Source: Mesostigma viride
Taxonomy: Eukaryota > Streptophyta > Mesostigmatophyceae > Mesostigmatales > Mesostigmataceae
Direction of reading: 5' to 3'
NCBI GenBank assembly: GCA_009746045.1
Contig: RPFO01000406.1
Coordinates: 3,531,701 to 3,595,700, forward strand
Length of the DNA stretch: 64,000 nucleotides
The position numbers were made by a program, and so were the translations under genes. Positions 34,276 through 45,966 of the stretch are shown here, in pieces. The notes under the pieces were generated by a model. The model was not told the origin of the DNA and did not search any database. It worked only from the letters and a program-made list of their open reading frames with translations. The first letter of the stretch is position 1. Each line of letters begins with the position of its first letter.

Positions 34276-34701
34276 ATAGTAACTTTGGACTGATGCCAAC
34301 TGCTGAGGGCAGCCATTGCTGGCCAGCATCCGTGCAGGGAAAAGGAAAAGACAACTTGTACCTGACAGATCTGTCAAGTACTATATTCTGACACCTGAAG
34401 GCCCTGCACTTGTTGTTTTTTCATTATAACCTTGTCAGACTCCTCCCCCCCCTAAATGGATCTGGAGACAGTACTACATATGCTGTCGACAGATTTGTCG
34501 CGCCTACACTAGGCATTAGTCAATCAGTACACTACTGTACGCGACACACTAGGCATTAGTCAATCAGTCAATGTGTCAATGCGATAATAGGTTATAGGCA
34601 TAAGCAGCAATACCTATTAGCTGCGGCAGGCCATTGTGCATGTCACAGGAAGGATCCTCGACTTCACGGCCAAACACATGGCCTTTTACCTACCCGACTG
34701 C
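34276..34701 (+). other. Intronic sequence, nothing recognised
   Basis: Contains a short direct repeat (CACTAGGCATTAGTCAATCAGT twice, near 34508 and 34547) and a short palindrome around the DIRS copy 4 edge (CTGACAGATCTGTCA). No gene seen. Confidence 0.5.
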
Positions 34702-35700
34702 GTGCTACAAGGCTGCGTGCAAACCTACTATGGGATAAATTATATAGCTAGGCTTTGGGCTTGCAAGGGCCCATGGGCAGGCCGCATCCCTGAACACAAT
34801 GCGCCGGGGTTGTCGGCGATGAGAACCATCCAACCTCAATGCGAAGGGGTCCACATGATCATGGTCAATAGGTTGCCGATGTGTCACCGGCATGCCTGCT
34901 CCTCTCCTCAACTTCGGGCAGTTGCGCTTCATGTGACCGATCTCCTGGCAATAGAAGCACCGCATGTGCCAGCTGCGGGTGTTGAGTAGAGCATTGATCT
35001 GGGAGTCATTCTGCGCGTCGCCGAGCTCTTCCTCATCTTGCTCCTTCTCAACAGGGGATTCCTCCGCGTGGTCGCCTTCGTCTGCAGGATTCGACGCGTC
35101 AGTACTGCGCCATGTCGAGCGTGCAGACTCCTACTAGCCACGTAGTCGTCCCCTGTAGTGAGGAGATACGCTTTGACCTTGCACATGTCCCACAGATGCC
35201 ACCGGGTGTCGGCGAACTTCTTCCTAGCCTCCAGCTGCAGATCAGGGTGGATGGCCTCCATGAGGCGGATCTTGTGCTCGTGGCCCGACATATCCAATAG
35301 GCGGTTCGCCATCTCGTCGAACTTGACTTCAAACTCGCGGTAGGGCATGTCACCCTGTCTGAATGCGCCAAAGGCGATGCGCTCCTGGAACTCAGCGTCT
35401 GGTGGGACGAGCTTCTGCTGAATTCGTTCCATCAGCTCGTGGATATCCTTGGGGTAGGACTGTTACGCGATGCTATCGCAGTGAAGCAGTCGTGTAACTG
35501 AGATGTCCATGGCCTGGGTGATGATCAGGTTGATCAAGTCCTCAGTGGATAGATCCCAGTTGTGGTAGTTCGACTAGAATGTGATGGCCTTGTTCACCAG
35601 CCTAGCCCACTCCTGGATGTCTCGCGGCTTCATGCTCTTGTTTACATAGCTTGGGAATGTGAAAGATGTTGACGGTGTATAATTTCGATGTGCACAACGT
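34702..35700 (-). pseudogene. Gypsy-like retrotransposon Gag remnant with CCHC knuckle
   Basis: On minus: KSMKPRDIQEWARLVNKAI, a TAG, YHNWDLSTEDLINLIITQAM, a TAA, SYPKDIHELMERIQ, then FQERIAFGAFRQGDMPYREF and VKFDEMANRLLDMSGHEHK (the retrotransposon gag domain pattern) and, after further frame changes, MRCFYCQEIGHMKRNCPK, a perfect C-x2-C-x4-H-x4-C knuckle at about 34920-34965. Two in-frame stops and frameshifts make it a pseudogene. No protease, RT or integrase follows, so it is a fragment. Confidence 0.72.
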
Positions 35701-38369
35701 GTGTGAATTCATGCGAAATTTTGTCAAGCGTCACTCTAGAAAGTGACCTTTATGACACTTGAGCTTCCAAGAAAGCCAGCATTTGATTCAAAACAATTAG
35801 TAGAGCCCCTGCCAAAGGCAGGTTTAAGTAGTCATCTCGTCTCCCTCGCATGCAGGAGCAAGAGTCCCCCATTCCACCCCAGTCCCTGGCGCCATTGCCC
35901 TCCTCCCCGGCACTTTCGCCGTTCAGCAAACAAAACTTGACAGGATCACTGTTGCCCCAATAACAGTGAACAAAGAAAAGGAGAAGAACCCCCTCCCTCT
36001 TCCAAGCAGCCTCGAGGGTAGCCGCTTCCATAAAAAGACCACAAAGTGGGGCGTGTCGCAACATCTCCTTCATGGCGACTCAGCCCGCACAAGGCTATAG
36101 TGAGTCACCCCCGAAGGGGCCTGACAGTAAAAGATTAGCAAATCCACGGAGCTGCCTTAGCAAAAAAAAAATCAGATGAAAAACCCAGAAATTTTGCATT
36201 CCGACGCCACCAAAGTTTGAACCGCTACCTGCCGCGGGTGCTGAGCACGGAGAAACGACAAGGCCAGGGACTGCCACTGCCAGCCGAGACGCCTTTCCTA
36301 TACTCTGTTCCTTTTTTGGGAATTTTGCACATTTATTTTCTTCCGAAACGCAAGGAATTAGCCGGCCGCACGTCACCCTTAGAACTATCCCTCGCTGGCC
36401 CAATGATAACAAAATAGGGCCGCGCACCAAGCCGAAGGCAGCGCCATGCAGCGCCCTAGGCTGTGAGCCGCTGACTGACTACCAGCGCAGTCTCATGGAA
36501 TCCAAATTAATCTATTGACCTTCGCACAATTTCCACACTAGCTGCGGACTTCTTTGTCGACATGATTGGCTCCACTGCTGGAATTACCAGCAGCCGGGGC
36601 GGGGAACGCAGCCCACATTCTGTGACCACCGAGACGCTGCCCAGCAAGGTGCCAACCAGAACCACTTGGCACACTGGTAACGTAGAATTTCCGTTCCGTT
36701 CAAACCGCCCCTACCTGCCGTGAAGCCGCAAAGCCTGCAACTTCATAGCAGGCAAGGACGGGGGTCTTTGCCTAATTTTCTTTAGCCCCTCTGCCATAGC
36801 ACCGGGGCCGCTCGTACTGCTTCAGTGAGCACATTCAAAGAAACGATTACGGGTCACAACCCGCTGAACATGCTTACATATCAAGCCTACCGTCAAAATG
36901 GAAAATGGAAAAACCAGAAATATTCTAATGCTGACAATTTAATAATCAAGCCAGCCAGATCATCTGTCACACGTCTGATCTGTCAGGCCATGTGTACTAC
37001 ACGAATGCAAACCTGAACACACTACCCAATTAACCAAGCAGCACACCAATCAATGGGTGAGTGCTGGTTACATCAGATTTTATTACAGCTTTTTGACGCA
37101 ACTACCCTCAGCATTCCACACATAGTGCACCATTCAAACACACGGCGCCTGACTTACAAAAGGCAAAGCTAGTTGCCAGTAGGATTCCCCGGTAAACAAC
37201 AAGCCGTCCCCGTTCGTCTAATAAGCATTTCTGCATGTACAGCCACAAGGTTGTGGCGGCTGTTTCTTTCCCGCATTCTGTTTAATAGACTATTTTCAGA
37301 GAAATCCGGTTGTTTGAAATCCATGCGAAATCGTGCGAAATTGTGCAAAACTGTGGGACATAGTGTGAAACTGTGCAAAATCGTGCCAAAATGTGTGAAA
37401 ATCGTGCGAAAATCACGCGAGCTCGAGCGAAGTTGTTTGGGCCCTCTTCGAAAATAGCCAAAAAGTGTCATGTGCACACTTGGCTCGGACGCCGGAACAT
37501 TCGAAGTGGGCCCCGCCATAGGCTCCCGCACATATATAACTAACAGCAATATATGACGATACAAAGTAGTAGTTGTCCTAGTATGCTAGAAGGGAACTGA
37601 GCTGATTGGGATGGTTTGGGGCCACGTTGGCGCGTCAACTGCATGGCCATTCACTTTCAGTATAGTGAGTATCCCCTTAGTAGCGCAACACCACTCACTT
37701 TGACTCCTGTGGTTTGTAAATGGTGTAATTACTGACATGATACATACTGTACTCATCCAACTGATGATGACCTGAATAGATCGCTTAGTTCAGGAGCTAA
37801 TTCTGTGTCATCCTTGATGTGCATGGTAGTTGCCTAGGTATTTTTACATGTACAAAACACAACGTACAACATACCTTAAATGAAAACGTGCTTGTTGACC
37901 CCCCCGACTTTGACAACAGTTATTGTTTTATAGCACACCCTGCAGAATCTAGTAAGTGTTCTAGCGTAAGGCACTATATGGACATGCTGTACCCCCAAGG
38001 ACAGCCGTTACATGTAGTTGATTGGTTCAGGGGGCACCTGGTCCCTCAAAAGTGCAGTATATTGCTGCAAGTAAACAGGCTCGATGAGGGGTTTACAATA
38101 GTTTCGCAAAACTCGTCATGTTCATCCAAAATGATGCCAAAGTTCGGTATGACTCAGCGACGAGACTCGTGAGCACTCTCTTCCGCCCTGACAATTATTA
38201 TGGCCATCTGATTGCCTGTCAAATAATTCTTTGCTCTTGCCCTGATAGTTTTTTTTCTCTCTGTTAGCCAACGATCCCATGCAGTTGCTAGGTTTTCACA
38301 TGTTGCACCTCTTTTTCTTCTCATTTTGCTATCTGCACGATCAAATTCCTCGCTTCATCTGACTTGCAG
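35701..38369 (+). other. Intron 3 remainder
   Basis: Mostly unrecognised. A DIRS-like A-repeat start on minus lies at about 37285-37318 (GGATTTCTCTGAAAATAGTC), and a short degenerate tandem repeat at 37318-37420. No supported gene; short frames at 36095-36430 and 37819-38172 look incidental. Confidence 0.45.
37318..37420. repeat. Degenerate tandem repeat of about 10-12 bases
   Basis: Units such as TCGTGCGAAAT, TGTGCAAAAC, TGTGTGAAAA follow one another about nine times. Function unknown. Confidence 0.65.
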
Positions 38370-38601
38370 GCGGGCCTTAGCCACCTGCAGGTGCTTTCGA
38401 TGTTGGGCGACCTGGCCATGGACTTGCCGCCCGAAGTCAATGCCTGTGTGAACAGTATTAGCTGGATGAACCTGCGCTTCTGGATACCTTGGAAACGAAG
38501 TCTTTGTTCCAACCATACTTTCGACGAGGAGCCGGGAGATAGCCTCGCCACCAGCACACATGCCAATTCCACCCGGAGTCTGATGCAATATGTGGAAATA
38601 G
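38370..38601 (+). CDS. Exon 4: start of membrane region
   Basis: Begins after CTTGCAG in phase 0 and ends ATAG|GTATGC in phase 1. It reads AGLSHLQVLSMLGDLAMDLPP, then CVNSISWMNLRFWIP, a pattern (L-Q-x-L-x-x-x-x-x-L-x-x-x-L-P-P, then S-x-S-W) that resembles the first membrane segment of TRP-like proteins such as the fungal flavin-carrier/Pkd2 group. Cys and N-glycosylation sites (SNHT, ANST) follow, fitting an extracellular loop. Family assignment is inference from pattern, not a search. Confidence 0.72.
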
Positions 38602-39480
38602 GTATGCAGTAGACTAAGTTGGCTGCAGCAGCCAGCAGCAGCAGCAAGCCAGCACCTTGGCAATAGACTTGATTAGACCTGGCCATCACACATTATGTTT
38701 TCTCGGGCCTTGGAATGTTTTCCACCCTGTATCCAAACACGTGACGTAATTGTCAGCAGTGAGCCTTGCAGTATAGGAGACACACTTTGCTACCTAACTT
38801 GTAATTAAGTGAATCAAATGATACATATATCATCTTCTCCATGCTATTCAGAGAGCTTGCTAGTCTGGCACTCACGTGTGTTTGCAAGCCAGGAGCACGA
38901 GTAAGGAAAGCGCTTGAATGCAAAACCCATCAAGTTAGAATATAGTTCCTAGATTTTACTGCATGGCACTAACTACGTCGCGTATCACTACTCAACCACA
39001 AGGGGCTTTTGCCGGTTTCTTACCCCAAACTGCGCAGGGGATGCATCGCGAATCTACGAGCTTTGGTAATTTTTTATCATTTGCTCTTCCACGCACCCAA
39101 TGGAAAGCCCATGAAGCATCATAATGAGCTTTAAAGCCTTTTTGTACACGTACTACTTAGTTAGGACAGCGTTGGGCAGTCTGTCAACCATATCCTTCGC
39201 CACCTCATGCGTCCTTGCGCCTTCGCCTCGACCACATGTGTCAATGAGATGTCTGTTGCAACTTAGATGCCTTCATATATTTCACTAACTGCACTTGGCC
39301 AATGTGTTGCAAATCTGGCATGATAGTTCAAATTTCTCTTGGTTCTTGCAGAAAAATCGTTTTGTTATGTTTGCCGGCTACGCTGTATCTGATGTTGACC
39401 ACTCGTCAGTCCCCTCCCAAGGTACTTAATATAGATATTCCATGTTGTAATCTTAATTAAATATTTGTTCCCATGCTAAG
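38602..39480 (+). other. Intron 4 (879 bp)
   Basis: Donor GTATGC, acceptor CCCATGCTAAG. The joined codon G|TA gives Val, then SVPLEQVWE. An open stretch at 39352-39421 with good splice-like edges lies inside, but including it breaks the frame. Confidence 0.65.
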
Positions 39481-40085
39481 TAAGCGTGCCCCTTGAGCAA
39501 GTATGGGAGACAACTGCACTGCTGAGAACCTGCCATCTGACACCGGATATTTCCGGATATGCTCATCATTGCTGCCCAAACTGCTTTTTCACATCTGTGC
39601 GCATCCTGTATCCAGTTTGGGGCTTCGTCAATTCTACCTACGGCAGTGAGGCGATCAACATCGCGCGCCCTGACTACGACAGAGGCCTTACACAGGAGTT
39701 ATTGACGTCACTTGCCCCTGACTGCGGGCTTGATGTCGCCTTGGCGATCGTGCTGTTGGGTGTTGTTGGTATGGCTTTTGTGGCGGCCATGCACAGGGCA
39801 ATCAACAAACTGGTGTTCTGGTTTTTCCCGGAATCAGACATGCCACAATTGTTACATTTCCCACGCCTCGAGCTACTTGCCTTTAAGTTCATAGCTCTTC
39901 CATTCAGCCAGGCAAGTGCCTTCCTTATTTCATCGAAACCGCGCAGCATCGTAGCGGTGATTTTCGGGATCGTGTTGCTGCTCCTTGGGCCATGCGCACT
40001 TTTGTACGTCACGATGCGCACCATCTTCTCCGTTATCGCGAGGAAGTCTGCGGAGTTTGAGCAGGAAAAGGCACCACCGCAGCCG
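39481..40085 (+). CDS. Exon 5: Cys-containing loop and three membrane segments
   Basis: Enters with two bases of a split codon (matching exon 4) and ends in phase 0 at CCGCAGCCG|GTACGT. The first part has four Cys and an N-x-S/T site (HHCCPNCFF, VNSTYGSEA), then a helix VALAIVLLGVVGMAFVAA, the segment FPRLELLAFKFIALPFSQAS and a strong helix VIFGIVLLLLGPCALLYV, followed by a basic and acidic cytoplasmic stretch. The order loop, helix, F-P-R-x-E-x-L helix, hydrophobic helix agrees with TRP-like multi-pass proteins of algae. Confidence 0.78.
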
Positions 40086-40836
40086 GTACGTGCGCACAAG
40101 GAAAAGCAAACACACGCACACACACGTCTGCATGGCATGGGTTGCTACCACCAACAAACGCCACACCTGCACAGTGCATAAGACATCAATAAGTTGGCAG
40201 AAACTCTTTTGGCTAGCAATCGCTACAATCTATGCAAAATGCAGATGGAGGCTATCCTGTCATCACAGCCAGATTGATCAAGCAGAGTGTGATCATCTAG
40301 ACGGATGTTCATGGCAGTGATGCTAACAATGAGGCATCATTGGACGGAGGTTAGTTAGGAGGTGCTCATCTGAATATAACTGTTCAGTGGGCTATTAGTA
40401 TTGTGCATCATTTTTTTGAGAGGGCTAATATCTCTGGTTTGCGGAGCTTTCTGCCGGGAGCTATGTCTTGAGAAGTGGATCCCCAGCAGCTTGGTGTGAC
40501 AGGACAGTAAGGTGAGGGCAGACGAGGTGCCACGCTGTTTTCTTATGTTCTGTGATGAAGTGGGGCATGCTTTCGGGCTTCTTGGATGGAAAACATCATG
40601 TCTAAGTGGCCTTATACAAAGAAAAACCTTCTAAGGCGTACGTTTAGGTTTTAGCACGCATTATGTACGCTTCAACTTGAGCTAGACTTGTCAGAATGAC
40701 CTGGGACTTAGACCACGGCTGTCCTCCTGTTGAGCAGACTTTTGGGGGCACTTAAACGTGTTTATTTGATCTGTTATTAAAGGTTAATCTCAATGTCAGG
40801 TTAAACACAAGGTTTGTTTAACGTGGAATGTAATAA

Positions 40837-41394
40837 TTGATAGTGAGGTGGAAGGGTAGCCACTATAGCTAGGTTTTAGTAGGGTTCACGTGACATACCT
40901 CTTGAGGCCGGTGCGGCCTGATCCGGGGCGGCAGAGGCAAAAGATTTGGCCAGTTTTTCTGGCCACGTGGAAGGAGCTACGATGGGATATAAACCTGCCA
41001 GTGTCTAGGTTCTTTGTTAATTATGTGGTGATTAATTAGATCTAGAATCTTTCTCTCACACAATATGTGACCTTGTAGCTGCGGCACACTTTGTAAGCCG
41101 CCGGCAATTAGAACGCCGATTTGCGTCATTTGTTCAGACGCAAAATGCCGTCCGGGCCAAGGACGCGTGACACGAAAAAAAGATTAAAGCAAACCCACCT
41201 AGCTAAGGTCGGCCTCTTTCCTTTTCCCGCTCACCCTCCCTGCATTTGGGGGGGGGTAAGGCTAGCCTTTGCCAAGCAATAAGTGTTCCCATGAGCATCG
41301 GCGGCCGGGATGTGGCCTGCCTTTTGTATGTGCTCCACCCATTGTTTTAATTGATAAATAGTCTGGTTACCCTGGACTTCCGCAGTTCATAGAA
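40837..41394 (+). mobile_element. Solo A-B terminal unit of a DIRS element
   Basis: A part 40837 to about 41256 (GTGAGGTGGAAGGGTAGCC through GGCCTCTTTCCTTTTCCC) followed by B part to 41394 (GTAAGGCTAGCC, ATAAATAGTCTGGTTACC, GCAGTTCATAGAA). No coding part lies between, as expected if the split repeats recombined, or if only a B-A-B end was kept. Confidence 0.7.
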
Positions 41395-41957
41395 TTATAA
41401 GCGCTGCGTACAGTTTTGCCAACAAATGACAGTGTGCATTGGCTGGGGCATATATACTCTGACCTAATCAGCATATTTTTATATTTATAGCACAATACAG
41501 GTGTATGTGTGGGGGTGGGACCTCCGAAAAGTGCATGGATAACTCAGCAGAGATGCTATTTAGAGTGCCCCTAATCATGTTTCAGCAGTTTGCAAATGAA
41601 TTTCAAGTGATATTAGCATAGATAGGTGACATTTTAAGGGGACATGGCGCGGCAAATATTTCCTGCTCACAAAAATTCGCGGTACCCGTCGTACGTGAAA
41701 AGTGGTTGCACCGTGCGCGCACCCCTTGTGGAAGTGCCCGTAGTGTCAGACTGCGTTTAGGTAAAACACCATTGTAGGGCAAGCGAAATGCCAAAAACAG
41801 GCTGAAGTGATAAAGACGATGATTTAATGATGTTGGCTTATGGCGGAATTAAGTACATAGCTGGTTTAAAAATCGCTGTAGTTTCTTTTGGCCATCGACA
41901 TGGGGGGTAATCCGAACTTATGGTCTCACGTAATGAAATAAATTTCACGATAGTAAA
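41395..41957 (+). other. Intronic sequence with a repeat shared with 54530-54730
   Basis: The stretch 41630-41840 (ATGGCGCGGCAAATATTT, TGCACCGTGCGCGCACCCC, GACTGCGTTTAGG) is similar to 54550-54730 in the same orientation. Family unknown. No gene recognised. Confidence 0.55.
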
Positions 41958-41962
41958 AGGAG

Positions 41963-42184
41963 TTGGGGCCGGCAGCCGGGCAGTTGGCTGGGGTAGAGTA
42001 TCTCATGAGGGTGGTGGCCGCAATGCTCCTAGTGGAGACCCAAGGGTCAGGAAGGGGGAAGGTGGCTGGCCACCTCCTCGCTCTCAAGGAGGATGCCTCC
42101 TTGGTGAGCAACCCAGCCATGAAGATGGCCCTGCAGAGCGCCACGATGATGGAGAAGCTGGGCAAGGCCCAGCAAACCAAGTAA
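41963..42184 (+). pseudogene. Gag C-terminal fragment, DIRS copy 2
   Basis: Reads GPAAGQLAGVEYLMRVV to MMEKLGKAQQTK and stop, matching 15620-15846. The N-terminal two thirds are missing. Confidence 0.7.
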
Positions 42185-42498
42185 ACACCGAAAGGGTGAA
42201 CCGCTCCTTCTTCCCACTGCCTCTTCCTACGATGCCTCTAAGCACTACGTGGGGGAGAGTGAGGTCAGCACGCAGCCGGGCCGCCGGACCTCCACTCTAC
42301 ATACAACACATGGTGATTACGTGGCTCAATTGGCTATGGCACGTACGGGGGGGCAGACCCTGAGTCCGCCTAAATCTGGAGGCGCGTGCTCCAGGGGAAC
42401 GGCCGTGGCCCTGAAAAGGGTCGAAAAGCATTGTGAGTGGACCAGTCGCCGCGTAGGCGTTGCAACAGGCCCCACAAAAGGAAGTGCAGATTTAATCT

Positions 42499-43430
42499 AT
42501 GTATGGGAAACAAAACAAGTATGAACAGCTTTTGGCGGAGCGGGTGAGTCTGCCGAAGCGGGAGGTGGCAGGAAAGCTAGGCGAAGCTTGCTGCTGGACT
42601 TGCTGGAGCTACGACCTAGTTGGCGGGAGGTGTACGCCAGCGCGGCCAACTGCATCAAGCCAGAGGCGGCCGCCAGTGCGAGGTATTGGAATGTACCTGC
42701 CCCCAGCCGAGGGTGCACCATGGCGGAGTGGGGCAAGTTGATGGGGAGGGCAGCGGACGTGGGGATGGTGGAGTTCCGAGAGACGCGGCCAAAGTGGGTA
42801 GACGGATGTTTTGGGGTGGCCAAAGGAGTTGGGGAGCTAAGGTTCGTTGTGAAGAAGGAGTTGGGCAACGCACTGTGGGTGGGCCCCCCTAAGACGGTGC
42901 TACCGCACCTGGGCATTTACTCGGAGGTCTATATCAAGGGTCGATGCTACACGGCCAAGAGCGACCTTGTCTCGTATTGCTATACCATCCAAGTGCCGGA
43001 GTGGTGGTGGGATTATCAATCAAGGCACTCCCACGCTGTAGTGCTAGGGGAAGCCATCCATGAGATCGTCCTCTATGCCGAGGGCGCTTTGGATCCTAGA
43101 CGGCAGGTGAACCGCCTCACAAGAGTGTAGGGGAGATGAGTGTATTTAGGGGAGCTGACCGTGCTTCGGAATGCATGGGGTAACCCAACCGCCCTAGCCA
43201 TCGAGTACGAGGAGGAGAGCACGAGGGAGATGCAAATCGACCTTGAGGACCCCCCTGCCCCTATGGTATTCATCACTGTTGATGACCTGGTGGTCAGCAA
43301 TTGGCACACGTGCGAGGCGGTGGATCGCTTAATCACGAGTGCTATTGAAGACGGGTACGCGCCTAACAACCTTGTGCCCTCCAAGGACAAGACGATCATG
43401 GCTAGTCCGGAGAGGGACCTCGGATGAGCT
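42499..43430 (+). pseudogene. Reverse transcriptase of DIRS copy 2
   Basis: Motifs in order: KQNKYEQLLAERVSLPKRE, LLDLLELRPSWREVYAS, PPKTVLPHLGIYSEVYIKG, CYTAKSDLVSYCYTIQVPEW (motif A Asp), a small deletion after WWWDYQ, HSHAVVLGEAIHEIVLYAEG (motif B), then after a stop and frame change FITVDDLVVSN (motif C Asp pair) and EDGYAPNNLVPSKDKTIM (motif D). The deletion removes about 100 bases present in copy 1 (QGLPDVW to LAMG). Broken. Confidence 0.75.
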
Positions 43431-43434
43431 AGAA

Positions 43435-44240
43435 GCTCTGGGTGTTGTTCACCGGCGGGATGGGGTGTTGGAGCCGACAGCCAAGCAGCTCACCCTTGTG
43501 GTTGAACACACTTGTGCACTCCTCGAGAGGGGACGCGCTGCCGCTGAGGCGCTGGTGGCCGTCGTGGGCCGGTGGGTGTGGCTGCAAATGCTCAGCCGCA
43601 CTTGCTTGTCCATATGGCAGCAGAGCTTTAAGTGCATCAACCGCAAGGGGTGGGGCAAGTGAACGCGACCCTTGTGGCAAGGTGTGCGCGATGAGGTCGA
43701 GTGTGCCATGGCATTGGCCCCCATGCTCCGTGTGGACCAGGGGTCTGCCCTGGCTCCGGTGGTGGTGGCTTCGGATGCGTCTAGCTTTGGGCAGGGGGTG
43801 GTATACGCTGAGATGGCCCCGGCTGAGGTGACGGAATTAGCTCGGGGTCGGGAGGTGCAGGGTTATCCAACCCCCCTCACCCTAGGTGAGGCCATGTATG
43901 CAGGGCCTAGACCCTTGACTGAGGCCGCGGTAAGAGCCATCATCAACGGGCGGTGGCACGTAGGGATCAAGAGTCGCTGGCGCGATTTGACCATGCACAC
44001 CAACGAGAAGGAAGTGCGGGCCGCTGTGAAGGGGGTGGAGCGCTCGGCCCGGAACCTCGGGACCTGGGGGAGGCGGGTGGTGAGGTTAGTGGACTCCACT
44101 GCTGCTTGGCTGAAGGGCGTTCCTCTTCTTAGCGGTTATACAAGAAATGCCGCCGGTTGTGCGCTCTTACCTTGGTCACCGGTAGCCACCCACAATGGGT
44201 CTGGGCGCCGAGTGAGCTTCAGCCTGCGGATGGGCCTTTG
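43435..44240 (+). pseudogene. RNase H of DIRS copy 2
   Basis: Connection ELEALGVVHRRDGVLEPTAK, LSRTCLSIWQQSFKC, then VVVASDASSFGQGVVYAEM (first Asp), HTNEKEVRAAVKGVERSAR (Glu), VRLVDSTAAWLKGV (second Asp, with a small deletion that shifts frame) and, in the next frame, WAPSELQPADGPLRGLP (last Asp). RNase H degrades the RNA template during reverse transcription. Confidence 0.75.
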
Positions 44241-45266
44241 CGGGGGCTTCCCATGGCTGCCTTGATGGCCGGGTGGGTCCGCGATTTGACTCGCGAGGGT
44301 GTTCATCCCAATCCCGGGCCCCGTCTTGGCACTACCTACTTGACCCTTCTTAAGGGCAAGGTGAAGCCGGCTACCTTGATGGTTTACCATTGGGACCTTA
44401 GGTCCTTTCTGGCATGGTGGGCGGGCCGGCGGGGTCGGGCTGGCAGCTTGTTGCGCGCCTTGACGATTGAGGAATACTATTGCGAGTATGTCGCCTGGGT
44501 GCACTCAAGGTGTTACAGTCGCCAGTTGTGTGTCAATGCGCTTATGGGCCTGAATTTGTACTTAATTCCTCGGGAGGTGCGGGATTGGGCCTCGGCACGC
44601 AGTGTTTTGGCTGGCTGGCGCACGTTGGCACCTCCTCGTGCCCCTCCCCCCATTCCATGGGAGGCTGCGTTTGCGCTTGCTTGTACTATGGTGCTTCAGC
44701 GGCAGCCTCGTGCGGCTATGATGGTCATCGTTATTTTCCAGCACTACCTGCGGGTATCGGAGGCGCTCAACCTGTTGGTCCGTCATGTGCGCTTGCAGCC
44801 TGATGTCCGGTTGCGGGGCTCGCAGCGGGGCGCCTTGTTGTTGAGGTCAGCTTACACGGCTATGTAGTAAGGGGAAGGTGCAGTCTACATGGTGGTCGAG
44901 GATGTCGTGTCTGAGACCGTCTTGCGGGCTTGTATGTGTGGCAAGGCCCGGCATGGGAGCGGGTGTTCCCTTACGATTATGCCCAGTTCAGCCGGGTTTG
45001 GCATCAGGCCACGCAGGCTTTGGGGGTCGACAAGGGTGTTTACCATTCATGGGCTGTGGCATGGGGGGGCTACCTATGATTATTTGCGGCAGCGCAGCAT
45101 GGCTGATATTCAACATCGGGGTCGCTGGCGCAGCAGCAAGACTGTTACCCACTATGTTGGTTTGCACCGGAGCTTGGCCCTCGCGCTTCCTGACGCCCTG
45201 GTTCGGGCTATCGCCGCCTGCCCCCCGCACATTTGGCGGAGCGTCTTTTCTCTGCCCTCCAATTAA
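44157..45266 (+). pseudogene. Tyrosine recombinase of DIRS copy 2 with 2A-like leader
   Basis: One frame runs from the last RNase H motif through REGVHPNPGP (44283-44321) into LMVYHWDLRSFLAWW, EEYYCEYVAWVHSRCYS, YLRVSEALNLLVRHVRLQP (box I) and LLLRSAYTAM, then a stop at 44865. The catalytic half follows at 44889-45266: IHGLWHGGATYDYL (Trp in place of the HxxR Arg) and KTVTHYVGLHRSL with the nucleophilic Tyr kept. Confidence 0.78.
44283..44321 (+). other. 2A-like motif in copy 2
   Basis: D-L-T-R-E-G-V-H-P-N-P-G-P, same frame as the RNase H tail and the recombinase N-terminus. Confidence 0.5.
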
Positions 45267-45344
45267 GTTCCCTTCATTCTTGTATTATGCGTCAAACGGT
45301 TTTTGTTTTGCCCCTGGCTTGGGTCGCCAGGGATGTACATAAGG

Positions 45345-45966
45345 GTAAGGCTAGCCTTTTTGGGCATTAAGTGTTCCCATGGGTAAGGATGGCGAGTTGA
45401 GGGCCACTTCCCGATGTGCTCGACTTATGGTTTAAATAAAGAGTCTGGTTACCCTGGAGTTCCACGGTTAATAGAATCGGGGTTCTCTGAACATAGCTTC
45501 TTTATAGTGATTCGCTGATGCTAGATGAAATAGAGCTTGGTGTTGTGATCATAATAGGGTTGATTAGGCTATTAGTGTACGAGTATTACGGATGATATGG
45601 CCTAATTGTTGCAGCCCATACCTTGACGGGGTGCTGAGTACCTTGACGGATTTTTGCGTCGAGGTTCTCCTAACAGATCTGTGATTGTGGACAGGTTTGC
45701 AACAAGCAATATCTGAAGTAAAACTTGACGGCTAAAAATGTTTAGAGGCCGTTGCCGGAGTCTGGCCGTTGGTAGAGAGCCGTTGGCCTTGAAACACGAA
45801 TAAAGCTTGCTCACCTAGCTCATGGCGGTCTCTTTTGTTTCCCCCCCCGCCCTCCCTGTGTGTTGCCTGTTTGGGGGTAAGGCTAGCCTTTTGGGGCATT
45901 AAGTGTTTCCATGAGTAAGGATGGCCAGTTGAGTCTGGTTACCCTGGAGTTCCACGGTTAATAGAA
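45345..45966 (+). repeat. B1-A2-B2 block of DIRS copy 2
   Basis: B1 45345-45476 and B2 45877-45966 both start GTAAGGCTAGCC and end GGTTAATAGAA; B2 has a deletion of the middle, including the ATAAA stretch. A2 45477-45876 starts TCGGGGTTCTCTGAACATAG. Confidence 0.78.

Larger units (their letters stand above)
23214..38369 (+). other. Intron 3 (15,156 bp)
   Basis: Donor GTACGT, acceptor CTGACTTGCAG, phase 0 on both sides (…GPGLL then AGLSHLQVL). It holds DIRS copies 3 and 4, a piggyBac-like element, a Copia-type LTR and a Gypsy-like gag remnant. 23214-23581 shows nothing recognisable. Confidence 0.72.
41958..45966 (+). mobile_element. DIRS/PAT-like retrotransposon copy 2, 5'-truncated but least interrupted
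   Basis: Starts abruptly in the Gag C-terminal part, then RT, RNase H, 2A-like motif, recombinase, B1 (45345-45476), A2 (45477-45876), B2 (45877-45966). It belongs to the same subfamily as copy 1 (near-identical stretches) and has no large insertions. Frameshifts remain in the RT, RNase H and recombinase regions. Confidence 0.82.

Noticed and set aside
37318-37420. Possible CRISPR-like array of short repeats
   Set aside because: Units are 10-12 bases, degenerate and directly adjacent, without spacers.
39352-39421. Possible extra exon in intron 4 (edges TTGCAG and AAG|GTACTT, with a hydrophobic frame)
   Set aside because: No phase choice joins it to both exon 4 and exon 5 without a stop, whereas exon 4 joins exon 5 directly.
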